The notes beneath the pieces were generated by a model. That model saw only the letters and a list, made by a program, of their open reading frames with translations, did no database searches and was not told where the DNA came from. From Prorocentrum cordatum (Eukaryota; Sar; Dinophyceae; Prorocentrales; Prorocentraceae), in the NCBI GenBank assembly GCA_963575745.1, contig CAUYUJ010019896.1, positions 1-64,000 on the forward strand: a stretch of 64,000 bases of DNA, in the 5' to 3' direction. Made by a program: the position numbers and the translations under genes. This document shows positions 43,696 to 53,748 of the stretch, piece by piece. Position 1 is the first letter of the stretch. Each line of letters opens with the position of its first letter.

Positions 43696-45342
43696 TCCGG
43701 GGCGCTGGAGAGCTAGTTGGCTCGAAAAATTTCGACGGACCTTTTGCTGACTTTTGGTCGGTTGAAAATTTTCTTCTCGAAATTTGAACATTCGTTAGAG
43801 CTCTAGTATTTTTTCCCATGATATTCGATCTTATTCCCGTTTGCCATCTTGATCTCAGCTCGATCGGGTACCTTCTACTGCCAAAAAGCAGGCAGACGGG
43901 ATCGGCCGTTTCAAGACATCTTGATACGCGATGGCGGTTTTCTGAACATAACTCGAGCTTTAGGACAGCTACAGAGCTGGTAAGCACAGCTAATCGATTC
44001 AGAATGATCAGGCGCGTTCGCCTGTTGCACCCAGAGGTCTGAACTCGGTCTGCTAGCCGAGCTAGGCCCGCAAACCTATTCGTATTATTCCAGTCATCGT
44101 AGCAGACGCTCTCGGTTTTCTCTACTTAATTCGAGCTGTAGGGCATCTACAGAGCTCATAGTCACAGCAGTTGGGAATCATCAGGTGCGTTCGTCTGTTG
44201 AATCGAGAGCTCTGAACTCGGCCTGCTGCCCGAGCTGGGGGAGGGCTACAGTGCTGCTGGTCACAGAAATCGATTTAAAGACATCAGGCGCGTCCGTCTG
44301 TCGAACCCAGAGCTCAGAACTCGGTCTGCTGCTCGAGCTAGGTTCGCAAAACTGTTCGTATTGTTCGAGTCATCTTGAGAGATGCGTCGGTTTTCTGCAC
44401 TTAACTCGGGCGATAGGGAACCTGCAGGGCTGGTAATCACAGGAGTTGATTCGCAGACACAGACGCGTCCGCCTGTCGCATTCAGAAGTCTAAATCGGAT
44501 TTATACTCGAGAGGGTTTGCCAAACTATTCGTTTTTTTTTTTTTTTTTTTTTTTTGGAGTCATCTTGACAGGTCTGAAAAGCACTGTGGCGGGATCGGCC
44601 GTTTCGAGTCATTTTGATACGCGCTGTTGGTTTTCTCAAGATAACTCGAGCTTCAGGACAGCTACAGGGCTGATGAGCAGAGCTAATCGATGTAGAATGA
44701 GTAGGCGCGTTCGGCTGTTGAATCGAGAGGTCTGAACTCGGTCTGTGAGCCGAGCTAGGTCCGCAAGCCTATTCATATTATTCGAGTCATCTTGACAGAC
44801 GCTCTCGGTTGTCTGTACTGAACTCGAGCTGTAGGACAGCTACAGAGCTGATATTTACAGGATACGATTCGGAATCACCAGTTTCGTTCGTCTGTCGAAT
44901 CCAGAGCTATGAACTCGGTCTGCTGCCCGATCTAGAATCGCGACACTATTCGTATTGGTCGAGTCATCTTGAGAAGTGAACTAACTCGGTTTTCTTCACT
45001 CAACTCGCGCTGAGGGGGCTACAGTGCTGGTGGTCACAGGAATCGATTTGAAGACATCAGGTGCGTCTGTCTGTCGGATCGAGAGCTCCGAACTCGGTCT
45101 GCTGCCCGAATTAGGTCTGCGAAACTACTGTATTGTTCGAGTCTTCCTGAGAGGTGCTGTCGATTTTCTGCACTTAACTTGGGCTGTAGGGGGGCTGCAG
45201 GGCTGGTAATGACAGGAGTCGATTCGCAGACATCAGACGCGTCCGCCTGTCCCACTCAGAGGTTAAAAAATATTCACTATGAGTCGGAATGATGGTAGGT
45301 GCTGTCGGTTTTCTCAACTTATGACGAGCTAGGAAGCTCGAC
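43696..45342 (+). repeat. Type-1 unit interrupted by a retroposon; contains a 24-T run
   Basis: It starts TCCGGGGCGCTGG. A T24 run at 44532-44555 expands a site that has 7-8 T in sister units. A partial second unit body (GAAAAGCACTGTGGCGGG) begins near 44576 without a hairpin between. The unit ends at CTCGACGAGTCTCT, where the retroposon has replaced the left hairpin arm. Confidence 0.83.
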
Positions 45343-46146
45343 GAGTCTCTCTAGGGGACATCGACGTGCTCTCAGGCCACCATTGCCGATGTCAAAGCGT
45401 GGATTGACGCTGTTGCCAGCATCAACGAGTTGAATGCGATCCAGTATTTAAAGAACGGAATGGATTTGTTTGATAAGCTGGTGACAGAACGTGGGTTCCC
45501 TACAAAGAAGGCCCAAAAAGATTATGCTCGGAAGCTGTATGAGATGCTCCAGAATGTGCAAGCGACGCTGGAGGATCTTCTAGGATTCTTCGAGGTGCAC
45601 AGGTTCTTGACAGGACAAATGAACAGCGCCGAGATGGCCAAGTTTCTTGAGGTTTCCAAGTGCAGCGATTACCGAATAATATTCTTCGGGCGCCCGAGGA
45701 GTTTCGACAAGTTGGGATGAAGCTATTCGTGCGCACTTGTATGCAACTTTCGGTTTAGAACAGCGAAGGCTGTAATGCTTGTATCTCACCTGTTCTTGTT
45801 TTCCTCACTTTATTTCTCTGTTTGACCTCTCGCTGGAGCCATGATGGCTCTACGGCCCGCTGTGGGCCCCACTAAGCGCTTCAGGTGTGTAATGGGCAGG
45901 AGCCCCTCATATTCTTCAGGTGACGTTCTTCCACGGGTTGTTTCCCTGGCTAATTCGTTGATTACTTCACATGTGACGTTGAGCATGCGCCTCTTGTCAT
46001 ACGGCGGGTTGAACATGCGTATTTCGGACTGGTTTGATGTGAATAAGAGTTTGTGCTCACTCACGCCTTGCCTGTTTGGATACGTCCGCTCCTTGCTCCG
46101 ACTAGGCTGGAAAGCCTGCACAGTCGACCGCAAAGTCCGCAAAAAA
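45343..46146 (+). mobile_element. LINE-tailed retroposon carrying a protein-coding fragment
   Basis: This insert of about 800 bp has three parts. The 5' part is a coding-like segment (45355-45720). The middle shares TAATGCTTGTATCTCA and nearby bases with the retroposon at 11346. The 3' part is a LINE-B-type tail ending ACCGCAAAGTCCGCAAAAAA. The A-tract abuts CCAAGGTTGACGG of the hairpin right half (46147-46170). No target duplication is visible; the left arm was deleted. Confidence 0.85.
45355..45720 (+). CDS. Unknown helical protein fragment, 5'-truncated
   Basis: The frame is open from the TAG at 45352-45354 to TGA at 45718-45720 (about 121 codons), and the coding part probably begins at the retroposon's truncated 5' edge. 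It reads as a soluble, charged alpha-helical domain (VKAWIDAVASINELNAIQ, then LYEMLQNVQATLEDLLGFF). I do not recognise a family. It could be the end of a host gene copied with its mRNA or an ORF of an unknown LINE relative. Confidence 0.5.
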   Translation, partial: GTSTCSQATIADVKAWIDAVASINELNAIQYLKNGMDLFDKLVTERGFPTKKAQKDYARKLYEMLQNVQATLEDLLGFFEVHRFLTGQMNSAEMAKFLEVSKCSDYRIIFFGRPRSFDKLG

Positions 46147-46178
46147 CCAAGGTTGACGGTTTACCGCCGGCGCCCAGT
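46147..46178 (+). repeat. Right half of a LINE-filled hairpin
   Basis: CCAAGGTTGACGG, then TTACCGCCGG (46161-46170) and CGCCCAGT. The left arm is missing. Confidence 0.85.
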
Positions 46179-46294
46179 TGCTTGGGCTGAAAAACTATTT
46201 TTTCTGTGTAATTTTTCGACTTTATATGTTGTCAGGAAGCTCTACGAGTCCCCCGTCGGTAAGAAAGGTTGACGGTTTACCGCCGGCGCCCAGT
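46179..46294 (+). repeat. Minimal 116-bp type-1 right-end unit
   Basis: It starts TGCTTGGGCTGAAAAAC, runs through the T-rich stretch to GGAAGCTCTACGAGT, and ends in hairpin 46253-46286 (one left-arm mismatch). The same minimal unit, with the same start, occurs at 63135-63251, also right after a LINE-filled hairpin. Confidence 0.85.
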
Positions 46295-46300
46295 TTAAAA

Positions 46301-46685
46301 TATATGGGAGCCGGCGGTAAACCGTCAACCAGGTTACCGCCGGAACTCTCGTGGAGCTCTAAATAGACCAAGTTCGCTCCCAGATAAAAATTGTAAATCG
46401 CTTTTCAAAAATACGAAGAAATGTTGTTCTCGGTGTTGCATAATGTTGGTTCCCCCTAGTCTTTCGATCGAAAGCTAGAGTTCTGAGGATTGCACCATCG
46501 AAAGCGCCATGATTCACTACATAGAATAAAAATTCGAATTCTGAAAACGAATTTCAAAGTCTCTCGCAATCTTTGAAAAACCGACCCGAGGTCATCACAT
46601 TCTCCGCCCGGGCCGGGTTCGCCAACTAGCTGCACCCTGCGCCGGAATTCCTCTAGCTCATCGATGTCGAAGAGCTCTACGAGGT
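46301..46685 (-). repeat. Inverted, complete type-2 unit
   Basis: Read on the minus strand it starts ACCTCGTAGAGCTC (46672-46685) and ends with GAGCTCCACGAGAGTT and the hairpin (46311-46343), giving a full-length type-2 unit of about 385 bp. It is the best single reference for type 2. Confidence 0.88.
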
Positions 46686-46956
46686 ATTTGACCATTTATT
46701 TTGAGAAAGCAGATTCTTCGCACCTGTAGACGACTATGAGGGTCTCTGCTTCTTCATTTGAGCTCTCTAGATGCAGTTTTACTATCAAAACACTTGGCGG
46801 AACCTACTTCATGTCGACATGAAAAAAATCACGTTCTTATTTTCGAGAAATTCTTCCAAAAACCCTCTCTTTCGATGCTAAGCACTCCTACGCGTGCCAC
46901 GAGCTCTACGAGGTTCCCGGCGGTGACCAGGTTGACGGTTCACCGCCGGCGCCAGT
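46686..46956 (+). repeat. Type-2 unit, 5'-truncated, G-C hairpin
   Basis: It starts ATTTGACCATTTATTTTG and ends GAGCTCTACGAGGTT and hairpin 46917-46949 with GGTGACC/GGTTCACC arms, then CGCCAGT. Confidence 0.85.
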
Positions 46957-47502
46957 AATTCCGGAGCGCTGGAGAGCTAGTTGGCAAGAAAAATCTCGAC
47001 GGACATTTTCATGACTTTTTGTCGGTTGAAAATAACTTGTAGAGCTTCCTTTAGCAAGTTATCGCTGGAAGCTTAAGAGTATTACCGGGGCGCTGGAGAG
47101 CTAGTACCTCGTAGAGCTCTTCGGCATCGATGAGCTAGAGGAATTCCGGCGCCGGGTGGAGCTAGTTGGCCCACCCGGCCGGGGCGGACAATGTGGCAAT
47201 TTTGGGTGGTTTCGCGAATATTTGAAAGATATTTGGCCATTTATTTTGAGAAAGCAGATTTTTCGCACCTGTGGACGACTATGAGGGTCTCTGCCTCTTA
47301 ATATGAGCTCTCTAGTTGCACTTTTACTATCAAAACACTTGGCGGAACCAACTTCATGTGGACACGAAAAAAATCATATCTTCTCTTTTTCAAGAAATCT
47401 CTCCAGAAGCCCTCTTTTTTGATGCTGAGTACTTTACGCGTGCAAGGAGCTCTACGAGGTTGCCGGCGGTGACCAGGTTGACGGTTCACCGCCGGCGCCA
47501 GT
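46957..47502 (+). repeat. Type-1 left-end fragments joined to a complete type-2 unit
   Basis: AATTCCGGAGCGC (46957) and AACTTGTAGAGC (47034) fragments are followed by a full type-2 left end at 47104. The body ends with GCAAG before GAGCTCTACGAGG (47443-47457), matching the expected trans-splice acceptor context, and the G-C hairpin at 47463-47495. Confidence 0.85.
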
Positions 47503-48314
47503 TGGCAAGAAAAATCTCGACGGAACTTTTGGTGACTATTGGTCGGTTGAAAAATTTGTTCTCGAAATTCAACCATGCGTTGGAGCTCTAGTATTCTTTC
47601 CCGTGATATTCGATCTTATTCCCGCTCGTCATCTTGATCTCAGCTCGATCGGGTATCTTTTACTGCCAAAAAGCACGCGGGCGGGATCGGCCGTTTCGAG
47701 TCGTCTTGTCACGCGTTGTCCGTTTTCTCAAGATATCTCGAGCTTCAAGAGAGCTACAGAGCTGGTAAGCACAGCTAATCGATTCAGAATGATTGGGCGC
47801 GTTGGCCTGTTGAACCCAGAGGTCTGAACTCGGTCTGCTAGCCGAGCTAGGTCCGCAAACCTATTCGTATGATTCGAGTCATCTTGATAGACGCTCTCGG
47901 TTTTCTGTACTTAACTCGAGCTACAGGACAGCTACAGAGCTGATGCGTACAGAATATGATTTAGAATCATCAGAAGCCCTTGTCTGTTGACTCCAGAGCT
48001 CTGAACTCGGTCTGCTGCTCGATCTAGAATCGCGAAACTATTCGTATTGTTCGAGTCATCTTGATGCTGTCGGTTCTCTGCTTAACTCGAGCTGTAGGGG
48101 GGCTGCATGGCTGGTAATTAGTGGAATTCGGAGACATCAGGCGCGTCTGGCTGTTGAATCTAGAGCTCGGAACTCGGTCTGCTGCCAAAACTAGGTCCGC
48201 AAAACTTTTCGTATTCTTCGAGTTATCCTGAGAGTTACTGTCGGTTTCCTGTCAGGAAGCTCTACGAGTCCCCCGGCGGTAACAATGGTTGACGGTTTAC
48301 CGCCGGCGCCCAGT
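47503..48314 (+). repeat. Type-1 unit, start near +72
   Basis: It begins TGGCAAGAAAAATCTCG, has four subrepeats, and ends TGTCAGGAAGCTCTACGAGT and hairpin 48273-48306. Confidence 0.85.
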
Positions 48315-50306
48315 TTTGTTCTCGAAATTCAACCATTCGGTAGAGCTCTAGTATTTTTTCCCGTGATATTCGATCTTATTCCCGCTCGCCATCTTGATCT
48401 CAGCTCGATCGGGTACCTTTTACTGCAAAAAAGCACTCCGGCGGGATCGACCGTTTCGGGTCATTTTGTCACGCGCTGTCGGTTTTCTTGAGATAACTCG
48501 AGCTTTAGGACAGCTACAGAGCTGGTAAGCACAGCTAACTGATTCAGAATGATCGGGCGCGTTCGCCTGTTAAACCCAGAGGTCTGAACTCGATCTGCTA
48601 GCCGAGCTAGGTCCACAAATCTATTCGTATTATTCGAGTCATCTTGACAGACGCTCTCGATTTTTCGTACTTAACTCGAGATAGAGGACAGCTACAGAGC
48701 TGATACGTACAGAATCTGATTCAGAATCATCAGTGGCCGTTGACTTTTGAATCGAGCTCTGAACTAATCTAGAATCGCGAAAGTATTCGTATTGTTCGAA
48801 TCAGCTTGAGAGATGCTGTCGGTTCTCTGCACTCATCTCTGGCTGTGGGGGGGCTGCATGGCTCGTAATCACTGGAATCGATTCGGAACCATCAGGCGCG
48901 TCCGCCTTTCGAATCGAGAGCTCCGAACTCGGTCTGCTGCCCGAACTAGGTCCGCGAAACTTGCTGTCGGTTTCCTGCACTTAACTCGGTCTGTAAGCGG
49001 GGCTGCAGGGCTGGTAATCACAGGAATCAATTCAGAGACATCAGACGCGTCTGCCTGTCGCATACAGAGGTCAGAACTCGCTCTGATACTCGAGCTAGGT
49101 TTGCCAAACTATTCGTATTGTTCGAGTCATCTTGAGAGGTGCTGTCGATTCACGCACGTAGCTAGGGCTGGCAAGGAAAATCTCAACGGACATTTTGATG
49201 ACTTTTGCGGTTGAAAATTCGGTTCTCGAAATTCAACCATTCGTTAGAGCTCTAGTATTTTTTCCTGTGATATTCGATCTTATTCCCGCTCGCCATCTTG
49301 ATCTCAGCTCGATCGGGTACCTTTTACTGCCAAAACGCACACGGGTGGGATCGGCCGTTTCGAGTCATCTTGTCACGCGGTGACGCTTTTCTCAAGATCG
49401 AGCTTCAGGACAGGTACAGAGCCGATAAGCACAGCTAATCGATTCAGAATAATCAGGCGCGTTTGCCTGTTGAACCCAGAGGTCTGAACTCGGTCTGCTA
49501 GCCGAGCTAGGTTCGCAAACCTATTCGTATTATTCGAGATATTTTGAGAGACGCTCTGGGTTTTCTGTACTTAAGTCGAGCTAAAGGACAGTACAGAGCT
49601 GATACGTACAGAATCTGATTCAGAATCATCAGTGGCCCTTGTCTGTTGACTCCAGAGCTCTGAACTCGGTCTGCTGCCCGATCTAGAATCGCAGAAACTA
49701 TTCGTATTGTTCGAGTTATCTTGAGAAGTGCTGTTGGTTCTCTGCGCTTAACTCGGGCTGTAGGGCAGCTGCATGGCTGGTAATCACTAGAATCGATTCG
49801 GAGACATCAGGCGCGTCCGCCTTTCGAATCCAGAGCTTCGAACTCTGTCTGCTGCCCGAACTAGGTCTGCGAAAATATTCGCATTGTTCATCCTGACAGG
49901 TGCTGTCGGTTTCCTGCACTTAACTCGGGCTGTAGGGGGGGCTGTTGGGCTGGTAATCACAGAAGTCGATTCGCAGACATCAGACGCGTCCACCTGTCGC
50001 ATGCAGAGGTCTGAACTCGGTCTGATACCCGAGCTAGGTTTGCCAAATCATTCGTATTGTTCGAGTCATCTTGAGAGGTGCCGTCGATTTTCGCACGTAA
50101 CTCGGGCTGTGGGAGAGCTACAGAGCTCGTGCAGAAGAGAATCCAGAAGCATCGGGGGCGTTCGGCTGTTGCATCCGAGAGGTTTGAAATTGCTTGGGCT
50201 GAAAAACTATTTTTTCTGTATATTTTTTCTACATTATATGTTGTCAGGAAGCTCTACGAGTCCCACGGCGGTAACAAAGGTTGACGGTTTACCGCCGGCG
50301 CCCAGT
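48315..50306 (+). repeat. Two fused type-1 units without an internal hairpin
   Basis: The first starts at +124 (TTTGTTCTCGAAATTC) and breaks off at about 49168, where a second unit body starts at GGCAAGGAAAATCTC. It ends in hairpin 50265-50298, whose left arm has one change (CCACGGCGG). Confidence 0.83.
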
Positions 50307-51514
50307 AACTCGTAGAGCTTCCCTTAGCAAGTTATTGCTGGAAGCTTAAGAGTAATTACGGGGCGCTGGAGAGCTAGTTGGCAAGAAAAATCTCGACGGA
50401 CCTTTTGGTGACTTTTGGTCGGTTGAAAATTTTGTTCTCGAAATTCAGCAATTCGTTTGAGCTCTAGTATTTTTTCCCGTGATATTCGATCTTATTCCCG
50501 CTCGTCATCTTGATCTCAGCTCGATCGGGTACCTTTTACTGTCAAAAAGCGTCCCGGCGGGATCGGCCATTTCGAGTCATCTTGATACGCGGTGTCGGTT
50601 TTCTCAAGATAACTCGAGCTTCAGGACAGCTACAGAGCTGGTAAGCACAGCTAATCGATTTAGAATGATCAGGCGCGTTCGCCTGTTGAATCCGGAGGTC
50701 TGAACTCGGTCTGCTAGCCGAGCTAGGTCCGCAAACCTATTCGTATTATTCGAGTCATCTTGACAGACGCTCTCGGTTTTCTGTACTTAACTCGAGCTAC
50801 AGGACAGCTACAGAGCTGATACTTACAGAAACCGATTCCAAATCATCAGTCGCATTTGTCTGTTGAATCCAGAGCCCTGAACTCGGTCTGCTGCCCGATC
50901 TAGAATCGCGAAACTATTCGTATTGTTCGAGTCATCTTGAGAGATGCTGTCCGTGGTCTGCACTTAACTCGGGCTGTAGGGGGGCTGCATGGCTGGTAAT
51001 CACTGGAATCCATTCGGAGACATCAGGCGCGTCCGCCTGTCGAATCCAGAGCTCGAACTCTGTCTGCTGCCCGAACTAAGTCTGCGAAACTATTCGTATT
51101 GTTCGAGTCATCCTGAGAGGTGCTGTGGGTTTCCTGCACTTAGCTCGGGCTGTAGGGGGGGCTGCAGGGCTGGTAATCACAGGAATCGATTTGGAGACAT
51201 CAGATGCGTATGCAGATGAACTCGGTCTGATACTCGAGCTAGGTTTGCCAAACTATTCGTATTGTTCGAGTCATCTTGAGAGGTGCTGTCGATTTACGCA
51301 CGTAACTCGGGCTGTAGGAGACCTACAGAGCTCGTACAGAAGGCAATCCAGAAGCATCGGGGGCGTTCGGCCGTTGCATCCGAGAGGTCTGAAATTGCTT
51401 GGGCTGACAAATTATGTTGTCTGTATAATTTTTTTACGACATTACACGTTGTCAGGAAGCTCTACGAGTCCCCCGGCGGTAACAAAGGTTGACGGTTTAC
51501 CGCCGGCGCCCAGT
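50307..51514 (+). repeat. Complete type-1 unit (reference copy)
   Basis: The left inverted repeat ACTCGTAGAGCTTCC (50308-50322) is the exact reverse complement of GGAAGCTCTACGAGT (51455-51469). Between lie a 200-bp left region and five subrepeats of about 180 bp, then the CTTGGGCTGA right region, hairpin 51473-51506 and CGCCCAGT. I use it as the coordinate reference for truncation points. Confidence 0.9.
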
Positions 51515-51550
51515 GCGTGTCCTCTTTGCTCTCCGGGTTTTGGACGCTAC
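51515..51550 (+). repeat. Left terminal direct repeat
   Basis: It matches 53709-53744 except for a C/G difference in the CTC(C/G)GGG stretch. Confidence 0.85.
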
Positions 51551-51614
51551 CAAGGCTCAAGCAACTCGGCTCAAGGCGCTTGGCATTTGATCCCCTCTGC
51601 CTGGGTAACCTCCA

Positions 51615-53126
51615 GTGGGATCGAGTGCGCGTCAGGGAGTCACACGTTTGTCGCCTAGAGTGATATTGCACGGCCTTTCATTTGACACGTTTGATCGCTT
51701 TGACTGGTCTTCAATTGATTTGTTTTGCTGGGTGCTTCCGAGGCAGTCTCTGCAATCTGTCGCTATGCCACACGTACGGAGTGCAAGTGCTCGCATTATG
51801 CGTCGGGCGCTGGCTGTTCAAAACGGATACTGTGTGCATTCACCTGTTCGTTTGCCTCTGGAAGGTTTGGTACCACCTACGTGTCTCCCACCACCAGGGC
51901 TGGAACGGACGACTGCCGATTTGGTTCTAGATTATCTCTTGTTGCGCGATCCACCTGTTGTTAGACACAGTTTGGAGGAGGAGGCTGCCATTACGACTGT
52001 TTTGGAGAATCTTTCTTGCCGTATGCTTCAAGCCAAATATCCATGTGCCCCTTCGGCAAATGCTGGAGTGCTGGCTGCTGATTCCGTGTTTGATGTTAGA
52101 TTGCAGACTCGGTATAATCATTTGGAGGTGGAGCAAGCTGCCGTTACGACACCCTCGGATAATTTTTCTTGCAGTTTGATGCGGGAGGAGGTTGGTCAGG
52201 GATTCGGAGGCGATCAGTTCTCTCAGATGATGGTGGTTTGCCCGCGGGTCTCTTCGGTAGATATTGGAGTGCAGGCTTCTTCTAGTACGGATGTTGCGGA
52301 CTCTCATTGTGAAGTCGGCTGTCAGACAGAGAGTGTCGTTGGGATGGAGGGAGGAGCTTCCCGAGTTCTTCTTGGGAAAGTGACTGTGGCGGCGGAGGAG
52401 GAGCTGGAGGCACCCTCGAGTGCGGAGTCTTCTCCGAACGTGCAGTCTGATTCTGATAGCTGCGCCTTGTCAGGAGCGTCCCAGGGGTGTCTGAATCGTC
52501 CCGTCACGCTCAATGAGGTATCGAATCCTGTACGAGGTCACCGCAAAAGCAGAGGCAAAGGCCAACGATATCATAGCAGCGCCAAGCCGGCCAAGAGCTT
52601 ACATGGCGCCAACATACGAGGAACTGTTCTTGGGAAAGTGACTGAGGAGGCGGAGGAGGAGTTGGAGGCAGTATCCGATGTCACGCTCGCCGTGGCATCG
52701 AACCCTGGCTGCAAGGACGAGGAGGAGGAGAATGTTCATATTGAAGCTGTTGCTCAGATGGAGCAGGAGGAGGTGGCTCAGGGGGATTTCCGCGTGTACC
52801 TGGAGAAGGCGCTAAATCTTCGTATCAGAAAATACAGATTTGTACGGGCGACTGCTACGGACGATGTCGTGTCAACGGTGCATGTGCCAGATTTCCTTTC
52901 TGAATTTCGAGCCTGCGATGAGGACGAACGGGACTGCTGGATTTGGGATGCGTTCCAAACCTTCAGGGATCACGATTCAATCGAAGCCGTCTTACATGAC
53001 CTTCAGCAGGTCATGGGCAGTGCTGCCCAGCCGTCTGCTCTTGTGAAAGAGGCGAAACACCTTTATGACAACTTTATGGAATTATGTGAATTGCAGACCA
53101 GCGGAGAGCTTGATGGAATTATTTGA
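51615..53126 (+). CDS. Unknown acidic 503-aa protein
   Basis: A single long frame of uniform composition; I do not recognise a family. The start is uncertain: the first codons cover sequence shared with the retroposons, and ATG at 51765 (MPHVRSASARIMRR) may be truer. An internal duplication is visible (EEAAITTVLENLSCRM and EQAAVTTPSDNFSCSL), and a second one (LGKVTVAAEEELEA, LGKVTEEAEEELEA). The C-terminal 110 residues look globular (FRVYLEKALNLRIRKYRF, then CWIWDAFQTFRDHDS). No transmembrane segment is seen. It lies alone inside an inserted element. Confidence 0.6.
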   Translation: MGSSARQGVTRLSPRVILHGLSFDTFDRFDWSSIDLFCWVLPRQSLQSVAMPHVRSASARIMRRALAVQNGYCVHSPVRLPLEGLVPPTCLPPPGLERTTADLVLDYLLLRDPPVVRHSLEEEAAITTVLENLSCRMLQAKYPCAPSANAGVLAADSVFDVRLQTRYNHLEVEQAAVTTPSDNFSCSLMREEVGQGFGGDQFSQMMVVCPRVSSVDIGVQASSSTDVADSHCEVGCQTESVVGMEGGASRVLLGKVTVAAEEELEAPSSAESSPNVQSDSDSCALSGASQGCLNRPVTLNEVSNPVRGHRKSRGKGQRYHSSAKPAKSLHGANIRGTVLGKVTEEAEEELEAVSDVTLAVASNPGCKDEEEENVHIEAVAQMEQEEVAQGDFRVYLEKALNLRIRKYRFVRATATDDVVSTVHVPDFLSEFRACDEDERDCWIWDAFQTFRDHDSIEAVLHDLQQVMGSAAQPSALVKEAKHLYDNFMELCELQTSGELDGII

Positions 53127-53708
53127 ATTGACTACGCATGCTTCTGTTGTGTTTGTCCCTTCCTCTCCCCCGCTGTTTCTGCCCCTGGGCTCGCTTTGGC
53201 TCCTTGGGCTTCCCTGCTCCCCGCTTGCTCTCCCTTTGGCTCCCCGCTGGCTGGACTCATGAGAGCTACGGGCCGTGCTGTTCGTGTTGCTATCAATTCA
53301 TGTTGTTTTTGCACTTCGGTATCAGTGTTCCGACTTCAGATATTTACGACAACAGAGACATTGTATCAGACGTATCCGTGGAGGATGGGACGGTGGCGTG
53401 AGTGATGAAGGCTCTGCTCTAGGTTGCTTTGTGGGGGTCTCTCTTGGGGACAACCACTGGCGACGAGTGTTCCAGGAGGCTTCTTTGCTCCCTCTGGGGG
53501 CCACTGTTACAGAAAGCGAGCTTACAGCTCGTGAACGCCTGCTGCAAGGTGTTCGGCAGATTATCTCGGATATTCTCGAGCCTCCAACCCCAAAGGGGTT
53601 GAGAGGGCGTGAGGGCCTCTAGGGACTCTGCGCGGCTAGGGCGCTCGCGCCCGGTGTAGCCGACCCCAACACCCAACGCCAAGTGGGCTTGCCAGGAGGC
53701 TTTTCAGT

Positions 53709-53744
53709 GCGTGTCCTCTTTGCTCTCGGGGTTTTGGACGCTAA
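53709..53744 (+). repeat. Right terminal direct repeat
   Basis: It is the second copy of the 51515-51550 repeat, followed by ATAAG and then the resumed host unit. Confidence 0.85.
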
Positions 53745-53748
53745 TAAG

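Larger units (their letters stand above)
51515..53747 (+). mobile_element. Inserted element with 37-bp terminal direct repeats
   Basis: GCGTGTCCTCTTTGCTCT plus the next bases (to GGACGCTA) occur at 51515-51550 and 53709-53744 with one difference. In the host, a hairpin end (CCCAGT) is normally followed directly by TTCCGGGGCG, as resumes at 53749, so both repeats belong to the insert. A segment at 51674-51735 matches the LINE-tailed retroposons (11718 and 37343). The layout could be an excised unit of a tandem array or a short-LTR-like element. Confidence 0.65.

Noticed and set aside
44532-44555. T24 run as the reversed poly(A) of an antisense insertion
   Set aside because: Sister units have 7-8 T at the same place and the flanks are continuous, so it is slippage expansion.
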